This document shows, in pieces, positions 34,950-43,837 of a stretch of DNA of 64,000 nucleotides (positions are counted from its first letter, which is position 1; each line of letters opens with the position of its first letter). Origin of the DNA: Pseudomonas sp. stari2 (GTDB lineage: Bacteria > Pseudomonadota > Gammaproteobacteria > Pseudomonadales > Pseudomonadaceae); contig NZ_CP099760.1 of assembly GCF_040760005.1 (NCBI RefSeq), positions 1,235,501 through 1,299,500 on the forward strand. Reading direction: 5' to 3'. The notes below the pieces were generated by a model that was not told the DNA's origin, made no database searches, and saw only the letters and a list, made by a program, of their open reading frames with translations. The position numbers and the translations under genes are program-made.

Positions 34950-36251
34950 TCAGGGCAGAACCGAATAGATGATCGCCGACAGTGCAATCAGGCCGATCAG
35001 CACCACGAACACGTTGGATACCTGGCCCGAATACTGGCGCAAGGATGGCACGCGGCGGATCGCGTACATCGGCATCAGGAACAACAGGCAGGCAATCACC
35101 GGCCCGCCGAGGGTTTCGATCATGCCGAGGATGCTCGGGTTGAAAGTCGCCACGGCCCAGCAACTGAGGATCATGAACAGCGCGGTCGCACGGTTCAGCC
35201 AGCTCGCCGACACCACCCGGCCACGACCCCGCAGGCTTTTGACGATCATGCCCTGGAAGCCTTCGCTGGCGCCGATGTAGTGGCCGAGGAAGGATTTGGT
35301 GATCGCCACCAGCGCAATCAGCGGCGCGGCGTAAGCGATGACCGGGGTCTGGAAGTGGTTGGCCAGGTACGACAGGATCGAAATGTTCTGCGCCTTGGCC
35401 GCTGCCAGATCCGCCGGCGACAGCGCCAGCACGCAACTGAAGCAGAAGAACATCACCGTGACGACCATCATGCCGTGAGCCATGGCGAGAATGCCGCTGC
35501 TCTTGCGCTCGGCCTGATCGCCATAGCGCTGTTTCTGGTCGACGGCGAACGCGGAAATGATCGGCGAATGGTTGAACGAGAACACCATCACCGGGATCGC
35601 CAGCCACAGGGTTTTAATGAACACCGACATTTGCATTGGTTCCTGGGTGCTGGCGAAGAATGCACCGTTCCAGTTCGGAATCAGGCTGATGCCGAGCAGC
35701 AGCAACGCGGCGACGAACGGATACACCAGCACGCTCATGGCTTTGACGATCACGCTCTGACCGCAACGCACGATGGCCATCAGGCTGAGGATCAGCGCCA
35801 GCGACAGCACCGCGCGCGGCGGCGGGGCGATGTGCAACTGGTGTTCGAGGAAGCTGGTCAGGGTGTTGGTCAGCGCCACGCTGTACACCAGCAGGATCGG
35901 GAAGATCGCGAAAAAATACAGCAGCGTGATCAGTTTGCCGGCGCCAATGCCGAAGTGTTCTTCCACCACTTCGGTGATGTCACCGGAGCGGCCCGACAGC
36001 ACGAAGCGGGTCAGGCCCCGGTGCGCAAAGAAGGTCATCGGGAACGCCAGCAACGCCAGGATCAGCAACGGCCAGAAGCCGCCGACACCGGCGTTGATCG
36101 GCAGGAACAGTGTACCGGCACCGATGGCCGTGCCGTACAGGCCGAGCATCCAGGTGGTGTCGAATTTGCTCCAGCCCTTGTGGGCGGTTTCGTCATTGCG
36201 TGTGCGGTCTACAGCAGGATTTTCGGCAGCAGGTGTACGTACATCGGTCAT
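34950..36251 (-). CDS. sdaC: HAAAP-family serine transporter SdaC
   Basis: The 433-residue protein has about 11 helices. TTWMLGLYGTAIGAGTLFLP is the HAAAP (SdaC/TdcC) entry motif; FPMTFFAHRGLTRFVLSG and SVFIKTLWLAIPVMVFSFNH with SPIISAFAV are further family blocks. It imports L-serine with H+. I chose ATG 36251, with GAGG 8 nt before it, instead of the GTG at 36287. It follows sdaA by 63 bp, forming a serine uptake-and-deamination operon. Confidence 0.9.
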   Translation of the reverse strand: MTDVRTPAAENPAVDRTRNDETAHKGWSKFDTTWMLGLYGTAIGAGTLFLPINAGVGGFWPLLILALLAFPMTFFAHRGLTRFVLSGRSGDITEVVEEHFGIGAGKLITLLYFFAIFPILLVYSVALTNTLTSFLEHQLHIAPPPRAVLSLALILSLMAIVRCGQSVIVKAMSVLVYPFVAALLLLGISLIPNWNGAFFASTQEPMQMSVFIKTLWLAIPVMVFSFNHSPIISAFAVDQKQRYGDQAERKSSGILAMAHGMMVVTVMFFCFSCVLALSPADLAAAKAQNISILSYLANHFQTPVIAYAAPLIALVAITKSFLGHYIGASEGFQGMIVKSLRGRGRVVSASWLNRATALFMILSCWAVATFNPSILGMIETLGGPVIACLLFLMPMYAIRRVPSLRQYSGQVSNVFVVLIGLIALSAIIYSVLP

Positions 36252-36314
36252 CGTTTTTGCCTCGTTATTATTCTTGCTCGGGCTCACGTGTTACGGGCAG
36301 TCAGGGAGCGCTCC

Positions 36315-37691
36315 TCAGCACTCCACCCAGCTCACGGCCAGGCCGCCCCGTGAAGTCTCTTTGTATTTGTCATGCATGTCGGCGCCGGTGTCGCGCATGG
36401 TGCGGATGACCCGGTCGAGGGAAATGAAGTGTTTGCCGTCGCCGCGCAGGGCCATTTGTGTGGCGTTGATCGCCTTCACCGCAGCGATGGCGTTGCGCTC
36501 GATGCACGGCACCTGCACGAGCCCGCCGACTGGGTCGCAGGTCAGGCCGAGGTTGTGTTCCAGGCCGATTTCGGCGGCGTTTTCCAGTTGTTCCGGGGTG
36601 GCGCCGAGCACATCGGCGAGCCCCGCAGCGGCCATCGCACAGGCAGAGCCGACTTCGCCCTGGCAGCCGACTTCGGCGCCGGAGATCGAAGCGTTTTTCT
36701 TGCACAGGATGCCGACCGCTGCCGCGCCCAGAAAGAACGCAACCACGTCATCGTCGGACGCGTCCGGATTGAATTTCATGTAGTAGTGCAGGACGGCCGG
36801 AATGATCCCGGCGGCACCGTTGGTCGGCGCGGTGACCATGCGCCCGCCGGCGGCGTTTTCTTCGTTGACGGCGAGGGCGAACAGGTTGACCCACTCCATC
36901 GCCGACAGGGTCGAACTGATGACGTTCGGCTTACCGATTTCCAGCAGGCTGCGGTGCAATTTCGCCGCACGACGCGGAACATTCAGACCGCCAGGCAGGA
37001 CGCCTTCGTGACGCAGGCCCTGCTCGACGCACTCGCGCATCACCGACCAGATATGCAGCAGGCCCTGACGGATCTCGGCGTCGCTGCGCCAGGCCCGTTC
37101 GTTGGCCATCATCAGTTCGGACACCCGCAGGTTGTGCTGCTTGCACAGCGCCAGCAGTTCGACAGCGCTGGAGAATTCGTAAGGCAACTCGACGTCGCCG
37201 GTCGGCGCTACGCCAGATTCGGCTTCGGCCGCTTCGATGATGAAACCGCCGCCGACCGAGTAGTACGTTTGCTCGAACAGTTGCCCGGATGCACCGAAGG
37301 CTGTCAGCGACATGGCGTTCGGGTGGTAGGGCAGGCTCTCGTCCAGCAACAGGAGATCGTGCTGCCAGTTGAAGGCAATCGAGCGTTCACCGACCAGAGA
37401 CAGTTGACCCGTTTCGCGCAGTTGCTGGATGCGTGGCTCGATGGTCGACGGATCGATGCTGTCTGGCCATTCGCCCATCAGACCCATGACCGTCGCGCGG
37501 TCAGTGGCATGGCCGACGCCGGTGGCGGAAAGCGAGCCGTACAAACGGATTTCCACCCGCTGCACATCGAGCAGCAAATGTTGATCGATCAGGGCCTGGG
37601 CGAAGGTCGCGGCGGCGCGCATCGGGCCGACGGTGTGGGAACTGGACGGACCGATGCCGACTTTGAATAGATCGAAAACACTGATAGCCAT
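36315..37691 (-). CDS. sdaA: L-serine ammonia-lyase, iron-sulfur-dependent
   Basis: The 458-residue single-chain enzyme deaminates L-serine to pyruvate. The beta domain is N-terminal ([20 protein letters not shown]); the alpha domain holds the [4Fe-4S] cysteines in [17 protein letters not shown] and [15 protein letters not shown]. The protein ends in Cys458 (SWVEC). In the Legionella enzyme the C-terminal cysteine tail occupies the active site as fourth cluster ligand, so the same autoregulation is likely here. It is divergent from a LysR gene and upstream of sdaC. Confidence 0.95.
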   Translation of the reverse strand: MAISVFDLFKVGIGPSSSHTVGPMRAAATFAQALIDQHLLLDVQRVEIRLYGSLSATGVGHATDRATVMGLMGEWPDSIDPSTIEPRIQQLRETGQLSLVGERSIAFNWQHDLLLLDESLPYHPNAMSLTAFGASGQLFEQTYYSVGGGFIIEAAEAESGVAPTGDVELPYEFSSAVELLALCKQHNLRVSELMMANERAWRSDAEIRQGLLHIWSVMRECVEQGLRHEGVLPGGLNVPRRAAKLHRSLLEIGKPNVISSTLSAMEWVNLFALAVNEENAAGGRMVTAPTNGAAGIIPAVLHYYMKFNPDASDDDVVAFFLGAAAVGILCKKNASISGAEVGCQGEVGSACAMAAAGLADVLGATPEQLENAAEIGLEHNLGLTCDPVGGLVQVPCIERNAIAAVKAINATQMALRGDGKHFISLDRVIRTMRDTGADMHDKYKETSRGGLAVSWVEC

Positions 37692-37815
37692 GCTAAAGCC
37701 TTACAAGCAATGGAGTAGGAATCGCCGCCATTTTTTGTAGGACAAGCGCAATGTCGGCGATACTGCCTACCTCGCTTCAACGTGACTAACGAAACTTCCT
37801 AAGTAAGCCTTTAGC
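37692..37815. promoter_or_regulatory. sdaA-LysR divergent promoter with symmetrical end sites
   Basis: Near-identical inverted 12-mers border the region: GCTAAAGCCTTA at 37692-37703, next to the sdaA start, and TAAGCCTTTAGC at 37804-37815, next to the LysR start. They match in 11 of 12 positions when one is reversed. Each overlaps a leader/ribosome-site region, which suggests a shared regulator or looping. Confidence 0.4.
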
Positions 37816-37826
37816 AGGACTAAACA

Positions 37827-38774
37827 ATGAGTCGTCAATTGCATGCCCAGACTTACGTCTGGCTGCAGGTGTTTTCCTGTGCCGCGCGGCACCTGTCATT
37901 CACCCGGTGTGCCGAAGAATTGCACATCACCCCGGGGGCGGTGAGTCAGCAAATCCGACAGCTGGAAGAGCGTCTGGGTTTTCGCCTGTTTCACCGTCGT
38001 GCCCGGGGCGTGGAGTTGAGCGCGGAAGGGCAGCGACTGGCGATCACGGTCAACGAGGCTTACGGCAGCATCGATGCTGAGTTACGTCGTCTGGATGCGG
38101 GGATGATCAGCGGGATTCTGAGGGTACGCTCGATTCCCTCATTCCTCAGCAAATGGCTGACCCCGCGTCTGCCGCGCCTGCAACAGCGTTACCCGGACAT
38201 CCAGCTGCGGCTGGTGGCCGAAGACAGCAGCGTGCCGTTGCATGAAGGGGATTTCGACCTGGCCATCGATCTTAACGACGGCAGCTATCCGGGCCTGTTA
38301 TCCACAGCCCTGCTCGACGAGCAGATTTTCCCGGTGTGTGCGCCGAGCCTGTTGCGCGGACGGCCGCCGTTGCACGGGCCGGCGGATCTTGTGCATTTCC
38401 CGTTGCTGCACGACATCACGGCCTGGCGGGGCAGTTATGAATACGCGGAGTGGGAGTTTTATCTCAACGCCATCGGTTTCGATGGTGCCGACGTACGGCG
38501 CGGGCACACGTTCAATCGCAACCATTTGACCATCGAAGCGGCGATTGCCGGGATGGGGGTGGCGATTGCTCGGCGCACACTGCTTAACGATGAGTTGGAG
38601 CGGGGGACTTTGATCGTGCCGTTCGGAATTTCGGTGCCCAATCACAAGCGCTATGTATTGCTCTATGCGCCGGGTGCGCTGAGCCATCCGGGCGTGCGCG
38701 CGGTGCATGACTGGCTGGTGGAAGAAGCGGGGATTTTCCGCAGCCTGCACCCGTTAAGTGATGGCCAATTGTGA
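37827..38774 (+). CDS. LysR-type regulator (GcvA/DsdC group), likely of serine catabolism
   Basis: The 315-residue protein has the N-terminal winged helix (CAARHLSFTRCAEELHITPG, AVSQQIRQLEERLGFRLFHR) typical of the GcvA-like subgroup. Its effector domain includes PDIQLRLVAEDSSVPLHEGD and GMGVAIARRTLL. It is divergent from sdaA-sdaC, so control of serine uptake and deamination is inferred. The start ATG 37827 has AGCAGGA upstream. Confidence 0.85.
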   Translation: MSRQLHAQTYVWLQVFSCAARHLSFTRCAEELHITPGAVSQQIRQLEERLGFRLFHRRARGVELSAEGQRLAITVNEAYGSIDAELRRLDAGMISGILRVRSIPSFLSKWLTPRLPRLQQRYPDIQLRLVAEDSSVPLHEGDFDLAIDLNDGSYPGLLSTALLDEQIFPVCAPSLLRGRPPLHGPADLVHFPLLHDITAWRGSYEYAEWEFYLNAIGFDGADVRRGHTFNRNHLTIEAAIAGMGVAIARRTLLNDELERGTLIVPFGISVPNHKRYVLLYAPGALSHPGVRAVHDWLVEEAGIFRSLHPLSDGQL

Positions 38775-38974
38775 GCAGATTTTTCAGAGCGACGGGGCGA
38801 TGCAACTCCCGACCTTACCAGCGCTTCACTCGGTTGTCCGGCTTTTTTTGCGTATGAATATTTATCTTTTTTCAGGGGTTGAAATGTTCGTCACACGGGC
38901 CGATTGTTGTAATCAAGAGGTCACGAAATCCTGTTCAAGGCCTCTTGCGAGCTAGCTGAAATAAGGGATGAACT

Positions 38975-39382
38975 ATGCAAATCCAAGTCAACAGCGACAA
39001 CCATATTCAAAGCAGCAAACGACTGGAGGAGTGGGTACGAACCACAATTGAGAGCACGCTCGACCGTTATGAGGAAGACCTGACCCGTGTCGAAGTCCAT
39101 CTGAGCGACGAGAACGGTGACAAACCGGGTCCCCATGATTTGCGCTGCCAACTGGAGGCGCGGCCAAAAGGCCATCAACCGATTTCCGTCACCCACAAAG
39201 CCGATTCGCTGGAACAGGCGATCGATGGTGCAGCCGAAAAACTGGAGCACGCGCTGGAGCACCTGTTTGGCAAACTGCGCGGAAAACCGCGAGCCGCTGT
39301 GGTGCCGTTCGAAAGAAAGGCGAATGACCGGTTGCTGGAGGAAGAGTTTCTGGAAAACGAACAGGCAGCGATCAACAGTTGA
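38975..39382 (+). CDS. HPF/RaiA family ribosome-associated protein
   Basis: The 135-residue protein starts MQIQVNSDNHIQSSKRLEEW and shows the HPF/YfiA fold: VEVHLSDENGDKPGPHDLRC, KADSLEQAIDGAAEKLEHAL, then FGKLRGKPR. Such proteins dock in the small subunit during stress and block or pair ribosomes. This is a stand-alone member, distinct from the hpf gene usually near rpoN. AAGGGATG precedes the ATG. An AT-rich Fur-like segment lies about 110 bp upstream. Confidence 0.85.
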   Translation: MQIQVNSDNHIQSSKRLEEWVRTTIESTLDRYEEDLTRVEVHLSDENGDKPGPHDLRCQLEARPKGHQPISVTHKADSLEQAIDGAAEKLEHALEHLFGKLRGKPRAAVVPFERKANDRLLEEEFLENEQAAINS

Positions 39383-39411
39383 TGCGCTGATTTTATAAGT
39401 CACCCAATGAG

Positions 39412-39447
39412 AACGGGCCTGCGATTGCAGGCCCGTTTCGTTTTATT
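39412..39447 (+). terminator. Rho-independent terminator of the HPF-like gene
   Basis: AACGGGCCTGC-GATT-GCAGGCCCGTT with a T-rich tail (TCGTTTTATT), 29 bp after the stop codon. A run of eight G follows at 39448-39455. Confidence 0.88.
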
Positions 39448-39476
39448 GGGGGGGGTGATCGGCTCGTATATGAAAC

Positions 39477-39497
39477 CCCTTTCCCTTCGGGAGAGGG
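39477..39497. repeat. CCCTYTCC/GGAGAGGG repeat hairpin
   Basis: CCCTTTCCC-TTC-GGGAGAGGG (one G-T wobble pair) precedes the fecA stop. The same GGAGAGGG motif occurs at 20467-20482 (half only) and at 53918-53937, so it looks like a dispersed Pseudomonas repeat. Confidence 0.5.
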
Positions 39498-39514
39498 CCG
39501 GGTGCATTTAGATA

Positions 39515-41848
39515 TCAGAAGGCAACGGATGTCTGCACATACACCGTGCGCGGCTCACCGACATACTTGCCCTTGTTGTTGTCATCGAACGAGCGAGTGA
39601 AGTATTGGGTGTTGAAGATGTTCTTCACCCCCACTGCTACGTTCAGGTCCGACAGCTGCGGGCCGAAGTCATAACCGGCGCGGCTGCTGAACAGCATGTA
39701 GCCCGGGATCTTGCCGGTGCTGCCGTCGGCGCTTTCCTTCGAGGTGTTGGCGTTGTCGGCGAACTGGTCGCTCTGGAAGCTGCTGTCCAGATTCAGTTTC
39801 CACGGCCCTTCGGTGTAACCGACGCCGATCGTGCCTTTGTGTTTCGACGAGAACGGCACACGATTGCCCTTGTTCGGACCGTCCTCGCGGATGGTCGCGT
39901 CGACATAGGCATAAGTGGCGTAGACATCGAAGCCGGCCAGTGCCGGACTCAAGTCATCCAGCGCGTAATTGACGCTGGTCTCGATGCCTTGATGGCGGGT
40001 TTCGCCACGGGCGATTACCGAATCGTTGGTCTGGTTGCTTTCGTACTGGTTGTCGAAGTTGATCAGGAACGCGCCGATTTCCGCGCGCAGCGCACCGTTG
40101 TCGTAACGGGTGCCGAGTTCCCAGGTGCGGGCCTTCTCCGGTTTCACTTCGCCGCTGCTTACGCGGTTGGGCATCTGGCTGTATTGCACGCTGCCGAACG
40201 AACCTTCGGTGTTGGCGTACAGGTTCCAGGTGTCGGTCAGGTGATACAGCACGTTCAACGCCGGCAGTGCGGTGTTGTAGTCGCCCTTGTATTTGACGTT
40301 GGTCAGGTTGTTGGTCTGCTGCGATTCGATCATCTCGTAGCGCACGCCCGGTGTGATCGTCCACTTGCCGATGTCGATCCGGTCATCGACGAAGAACGCA
40401 TTGGCCTCGGTGCCGCCACGAGTGTCGCGGTCGTTGCGGCTGTTGGTGGTCGGGAATTCGTTGCTGGCGATCGATGTGCGATAGCGCAACTCGTGGCCGG
40501 CCTCGTTGATGTAGCGATAGCCGACACCGACTTCATGGCTGGTCGGGCCGATGTCGAAGCCTTGGGCGAAACGGGTTTCCAGACCGCGAACCCAGTATTC
40601 GCGTGGTGACAGCGACAGGAACGTGCCCTGATCCAGATAACCGCTGCGCAGGGTCTTGGTGAAGAAGGTGTTGGCGGTGAATTCGCGGCGATCTTCCTGG
40701 TAGCGATAGCCGAAGTTGAACATCGTGCGACGGCCCCAGAACTGGTCTTTCGGCCGGGTCGACTGATACGGGTCGGCATCGTAATCGGCGACATTCAGGC
40801 CACCGGGCATGTCGGCCTTGCCTTCGTAATACTGGGCCATGGCGTTGAAACTGTTGGCTTCGTCGAGCTGGTATTTGCCCTTGAGGATCAGGTCGTCGAT
40901 TTCCGTGTCGCTGTGTTCGCGCCAGTCGCCACCGCGCGTGCCGGAATACAGTATCGCACCGCCCAGTCCGTTCTCGTTGGTGCCGCCGGCCAGCAGGTTG
41001 GCGCTGGTCTTGAAGCCGTCATGGCTGGACGATGGACTGGTTTCGGTCTGGAATCCGCCCTTGACGGTCGGCTCGTCCGGAATCGCCCGGGTCACAAAGT
41101 TGACCACGCCGCCGACGTTTTGCGGGCCGTAACGCACGGCGCCGCCACCTCGCACGACGTCCACCGCGTCCATGTTGCCCATGCTGATCGGTGCGAACGA
41201 CAACTGTGGTTGACCGTAAGGCGCGAACGGCACCGGAATGCCGTCCATCAAAACGGTCGAACGTGCGGCCAGGCGCGGGTTGAGGCCGCGTATGCCGAAG
41301 TTCAGCGCCATGTCGTGGCTGCCGGTGCCGTTGTTTTCCGGGGCGTTGACACCGGGAATACGATTGAGCACGTCACGGGCCTGGGTTGCGCCCTGGCGTT
41401 CGAATTCTTCGCGACGGATCACGTCACGAGCGCCGGGATGTTCAAAAACGTTGACCTGAGCGGCTTCACCCAGCCAGTCGCCAACCACTTTCGAGGTGTC
41501 CAGCTCCAGCGCCGTATCGCTCGATGGTTGGAGGCTGAACGCATTGCCGCCTTCGGCGCGGGCTTGCAGGCCGGTGCCTTGGAGCAGCGCGTTCAGACCT
41601 TGTTCCGCTGTGTAGTTGCCTTCCAGCCCACGGCTTTTCACACCGCTGGTGACCTGCGAGCCAAACGAGATCAGCACACCAGCCTCACGGCCGAACTGGT
41701 TGAGGGCGTTTTCCAGCGGCGACGGGGCGATGTGGTAAGCCTTGGTGTCGGCGGCCTGCGCAAAGGGCAGGGCGCTGAAGCTCAGACTGGCGCCGAGGAC
41801 GAGATTGCACAGGGTTCGGGCCAGCGGCGTGAGGCGGTTGGAGTGCAT
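39515..41848 (-). CDS. fecA: FecA-like TonB-dependent transducer
   Basis: The 777-residue outer-membrane receptor has a signal peptide to about residue 32 (FAQA/AD). An STN signalling domain follows at about 38-105 (SPLENALNQFGREAGVLISF, NYTAEQGLNALLQGTGLQ), then plug blocks (ARDVLNRIPGVNAPENNGTG, FGIRGLNPRLAARSTVLMDG, RYGPQNVGGVVNFVTR) and a barrel ending TVYVQTSVAF. It is closest to FecA receptors for ferric dicitrate. The STN domain signals through the FecR/FecI pair encoded directly upstream. Confidence 0.9.
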   Translation of the reverse strand: MHSNRLTPLARTLCNLVLGASLSFSALPFAQAADTKAYHIAPSPLENALNQFGREAGVLISFGSQVTSGVKSRGLEGNYTAEQGLNALLQGTGLQARAEGGNAFSLQPSSDTALELDTSKVVGDWLGEAAQVNVFEHPGARDVIRREEFERQGATQARDVLNRIPGVNAPENNGTGSHDMALNFGIRGLNPRLAARSTVLMDGIPVPFAPYGQPQLSFAPISMGNMDAVDVVRGGGAVRYGPQNVGGVVNFVTRAIPDEPTVKGGFQTETSPSSSHDGFKTSANLLAGGTNENGLGGAILYSGTRGGDWREHSDTEIDDLILKGKYQLDEANSFNAMAQYYEGKADMPGGLNVADYDADPYQSTRPKDQFWGRRTMFNFGYRYQEDRREFTANTFFTKTLRSGYLDQGTFLSLSPREYWVRGLETRFAQGFDIGPTSHEVGVGYRYINEAGHELRYRTSIASNEFPTTNSRNDRDTRGGTEANAFFVDDRIDIGKWTITPGVRYEMIESQQTNNLTNVKYKGDYNTALPALNVLYHLTDTWNLYANTEGSFGSVQYSQMPNRVSSGEVKPEKARTWELGTRYDNGALRAEIGAFLINFDNQYESNQTNDSVIARGETRHQGIETSVNYALDDLSPALAGFDVYATYAYVDATIREDGPNKGNRVPFSSKHKGTIGVGYTEGPWKLNLDSSFQSDQFADNANTSKESADGSTGKIPGYMLFSSRAGYDFGPQLSDLNVAVGVKNIFNTQYFTRSFDDNNKGKYVGEPRTVYVQTSVAF

Positions 41849-41940
41849 GGAAGACGGTCCTGAGAAGGTTGAATCAAGGGGGGGCTTTCCTTCTCTGTCA
41901 CGCCAGATCTGAAAAACGGCTCATTTATTTTTGCGGTTGA

Positions 41941-42870
41941 TCAAACCTTGGCTTCGACCGTCACCCAGTAACGGGTAAAGCGTTTCACTTTTACCGGCAG
42001 GCTGATTTCCAGCAGATCGAGAATCCGCTCGCTGTCGTCCAGTGGATAAGTCCCGGAGATCAACAAGTCAGCCACTTTCGCATCGCAATTGAGCTGCCCG
42101 CGACGATAGCGGCCGAGTTCGTCGAGGAAGTCACCCAGGCGCATGTGCGCGGCCACCAGCATGCCGTCGGCCCAGGCGCCGCTGTTGGCGTCCAGCGGTT
42201 CGGCTTCGCCGACAGAGGTGGCGCTGAAACTCAATTGCCGTGCGACCGGCAGCAACATCGGAGCGCGATCCTGTGTGCTCAACTCGACTCGACCCTCAAA
42301 CAACGCAACCTGCGTGCGGTCGGCAAACTGCCGAACATTGATCCGCGCCCCTCGAGTTTTCAGCAGGCATTGGGCGGTTTGCACTTCGAAGGATTGAGTG
42401 GCGGTCAGCAGCATTTCGCCTTCGAGCAGACGGATCAGACCGTCACCGCTGACATCCGCCGCACTCGCGGTGTTGAGTTGCAACTGGCCTCCTGCGCCAA
42501 GCGAAATCTTGCGCCGCTGACCGATCGGGCTGCGGTATTCGGCCAGCAGTGACGGCAACGGATTGTGCTCGCGCATTCCCCAGGTAACTGCCGAGCCGGC
42601 GCCGAGAATCAGCAACAACTTCAGCGCCTGACGCCGGCTATTGGACTTCGGCGCGTTCAACGCGGCATGGGCCAGAGGCGATGACAATCCGCGCAACCGC
42701 GAATTGACCCGCTGAATGTGTTCCCAGGCGCGGCGATGTTCGCTGTGGGCGTCGATCCATTGTTGCCAGGCTTGTTGCTGGCGCGGATTCAACGGGCCCT
42801 GCTGCATTTCCAGCAGCCAGTGCACCGCCTGCTCGGCGACCTGTGCGGAAAAATCCATCGGCGGGTTCAC
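41941..42870 (-). CDS. fecR: FecR-type anti-sigma/sigma-activator protein
   Basis: The 309-residue protein has an N-terminal cytoplasmic FecR domain (AEQAVHWLLEMQQGPLNPRQ, WQQWIDAHSEHRRAWEHIQR), one membrane helix (LKLLLILGAGSAVTWGM), and a periplasmic part with the FecR motif EYRSPIGQRRKISLGAGGQL. It relays the signal from the FecA STN domain to FecI. I keep the GTG at 42870 because it overlaps the fecI stop (GTGA); ATG 42858 is possible. Confidence 0.87.
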   Translation of the reverse strand: MNPPMDFSAQVAEQAVHWLLEMQQGPLNPRQQQAWQQWIDAHSEHRRAWEHIQRVNSRLRGLSSPLAHAALNAPKSNSRRQALKLLLILGAGSAVTWGMREHNPLPSLLAEYRSPIGQRRKISLGAGGQLQLNTASAADVSGDGLIRLLEGEMLLTATQSFEVQTAQCLLKTRGARINVRQFADRTQVALFEGRVELSTQDRAPMLLPVARQLSFSATSVGEAEPLDANSGAWADGMLVAAHMRLGDFLDELGRYRRGQLNCDAKVADLLISGTYPLDDSERILDLLEISLPVKVKRFTRYWVTVEAKV

Positions 42871-43361
42871 AGGGCGAAGTAGCAGCGCATTGCCGCTTTG
42901 TTCAGATGACGTTTGACCGTGGCCACGGAGATGCCCAGTTCAGCGGCAATCTGCGGGTACGTCAGGCCATCGACCTGTGCCAGCAGAAATGCACGTTTGA
43001 CCGCACGCGGCAGACCGTCGAGCAACTGATCCAGCTCCATCAGGGTTTGAAGGATGATCGCTTTCTCTTCTTCCGAAGGCGCGACCACTTCCGGCATCTG
43101 CGCGAGGGTGTCGAGGTAGGCGCGCTCCAGATCCTGGCGACGGTAATGGTTGAACAGCACGCGCTTGGCCAGGGTGGTGAGAAACGCCCGGGGCTCGATG
43201 ATCACCGGTGGTTCTCGTGCGGTCAGCACCCGGATGAACGTGTCCTGGGCCAGATCGGCGGCGCTGTCCGGGCAGCCGAGTTTGCGCCGCAGCCAGCCGG
43301 TGAGCCAGCTGTGATGGGCCTGATACAGCGATTCGACGGGATGGGCGGACGACAACGGCAT
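42867..43361 (-). CDS. fecI: FecI-type ECF sigma factor
   Basis: The 164-residue sigma factor has region 2 (SLYQAHHSWLTGWLRRKLGC, AADLAQDTFIRVL) and region 4 (RAFLLAQVDGLTYPQIAAEL, GISVATVKRHLNKAAMRCYF). It directs transcription of fecA. ATG 43361 is preferred over GTG 43364 because of GGAG spacing. A Fur-like box lies 34 bp upstream. Confidence 0.9.
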   Translation of the reverse strand: MPLSSAHPVESLYQAHHSWLTGWLRRKLGCPDSAADLAQDTFIRVLTAREPPVIIEPRAFLTTLAKRVLFNHYRRQDLERAYLDTLAQMPEVVAPSEEEKAIILQTLMELDQLLDGLPRAVKRAFLLAQVDGLTYPQIAAELGISVATVKRHLNKAAMRCYFAL

Positions 43362-43394
43362 CACTCCGGGCGCATGCGGGATGCGTTAGAGAAC

Positions 43395-43413
43395 AAGAAT
43401 GGTTCGCATTGTA
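43395..43413 (-). promoter_or_regulatory. Fur-like box upstream of fecI
   Basis: On the minus strand TACAATGCGAACCATTCTT matches 13 of 19 positions of GATAATGAGAATCATTATC, a Fur consensus variant, by my count. The position before an ECF sigma gene for iron uptake supports it. Confidence 0.55.
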
Positions 43414-43448
43414 GGGTTGCGAATGCATGCCGGCAATCAGACTCTTTT

Positions 43449-43467
43449 GCGTATGAGAATATTTATC
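43449..43467 (+). promoter_or_regulatory. Fur-like box upstream of DUF3649-PepSY operon
   Basis: GCGTATGAGAATATTTATC matches 14 of 19 positions of GATAATGAGAATCATTATC by my count and continues into ATTAATATC. It lies 65 bp before the DUF3649 start. Confidence 0.6.
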
Positions 43468-43531
43468 ATTAATATCGCATGCCTGTCGTCTCGGTCAGTT
43501 TCCCGGACGTTAACCGTTTCAGGGTCGAAAC

Positions 43532-43837
43532 ATGAAAGCCAAACCCGCCGCACTCCCTATGTCCTATCGTCTGGCCGTCACTTCGCGGGTACTCGCGGCG
43601 GTGTTTGGTGGCTATCTGGTCGCGGCGCTGGCCAGTGTCACGCTGACCCTGTGGTTGCCGCTGAACCGCGCCGAAGCGGTCATCACCGGCATGACCGTCT
43701 CGTTCCTCGTCTATCTGGTAGCCGTGCTCTGGTGCTTCGCCTGCCGCAGCGCTTGGGCAGCGTGGGTCGGCTTGCTGGTGCCGAGCGTCATTCTGGCGAC
43801 GATCTCCGGCGCCGCTCGGGGTCTGGGTTACGCATGA
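43532..43837 (+). CDS. DUF3649 small membrane protein
   Basis: The 101-residue protein has three hydrophobic helices (VLAAVFGGYLVAALASVTLT, ITGMTVSFLVYLVAVLWCFA, WVGLLVPSVILATISG). DUF3649 genes accompany PepSY and DUF3325 genes in iron-siderophore loci. The function is unknown, perhaps a subunit of a reductase in the inner membrane. Its stop overlaps the start of the PepSY gene (ATGA). Confidence 0.8.
   Translation: MKAKPAALPMSYRLAVTSRVLAAVFGGYLVAALASVTLTLWLPLNRAEAVITGMTVSFLVYLVAVLWCFACRSAWAAWVGLLVPSVILATISGAARGLGYA

Noticed and set aside
36372..37670. 432-codon plus-strand frame opposite sdaA
   Set aside because: Antisense shadow of a well-supported serine deaminase gene.
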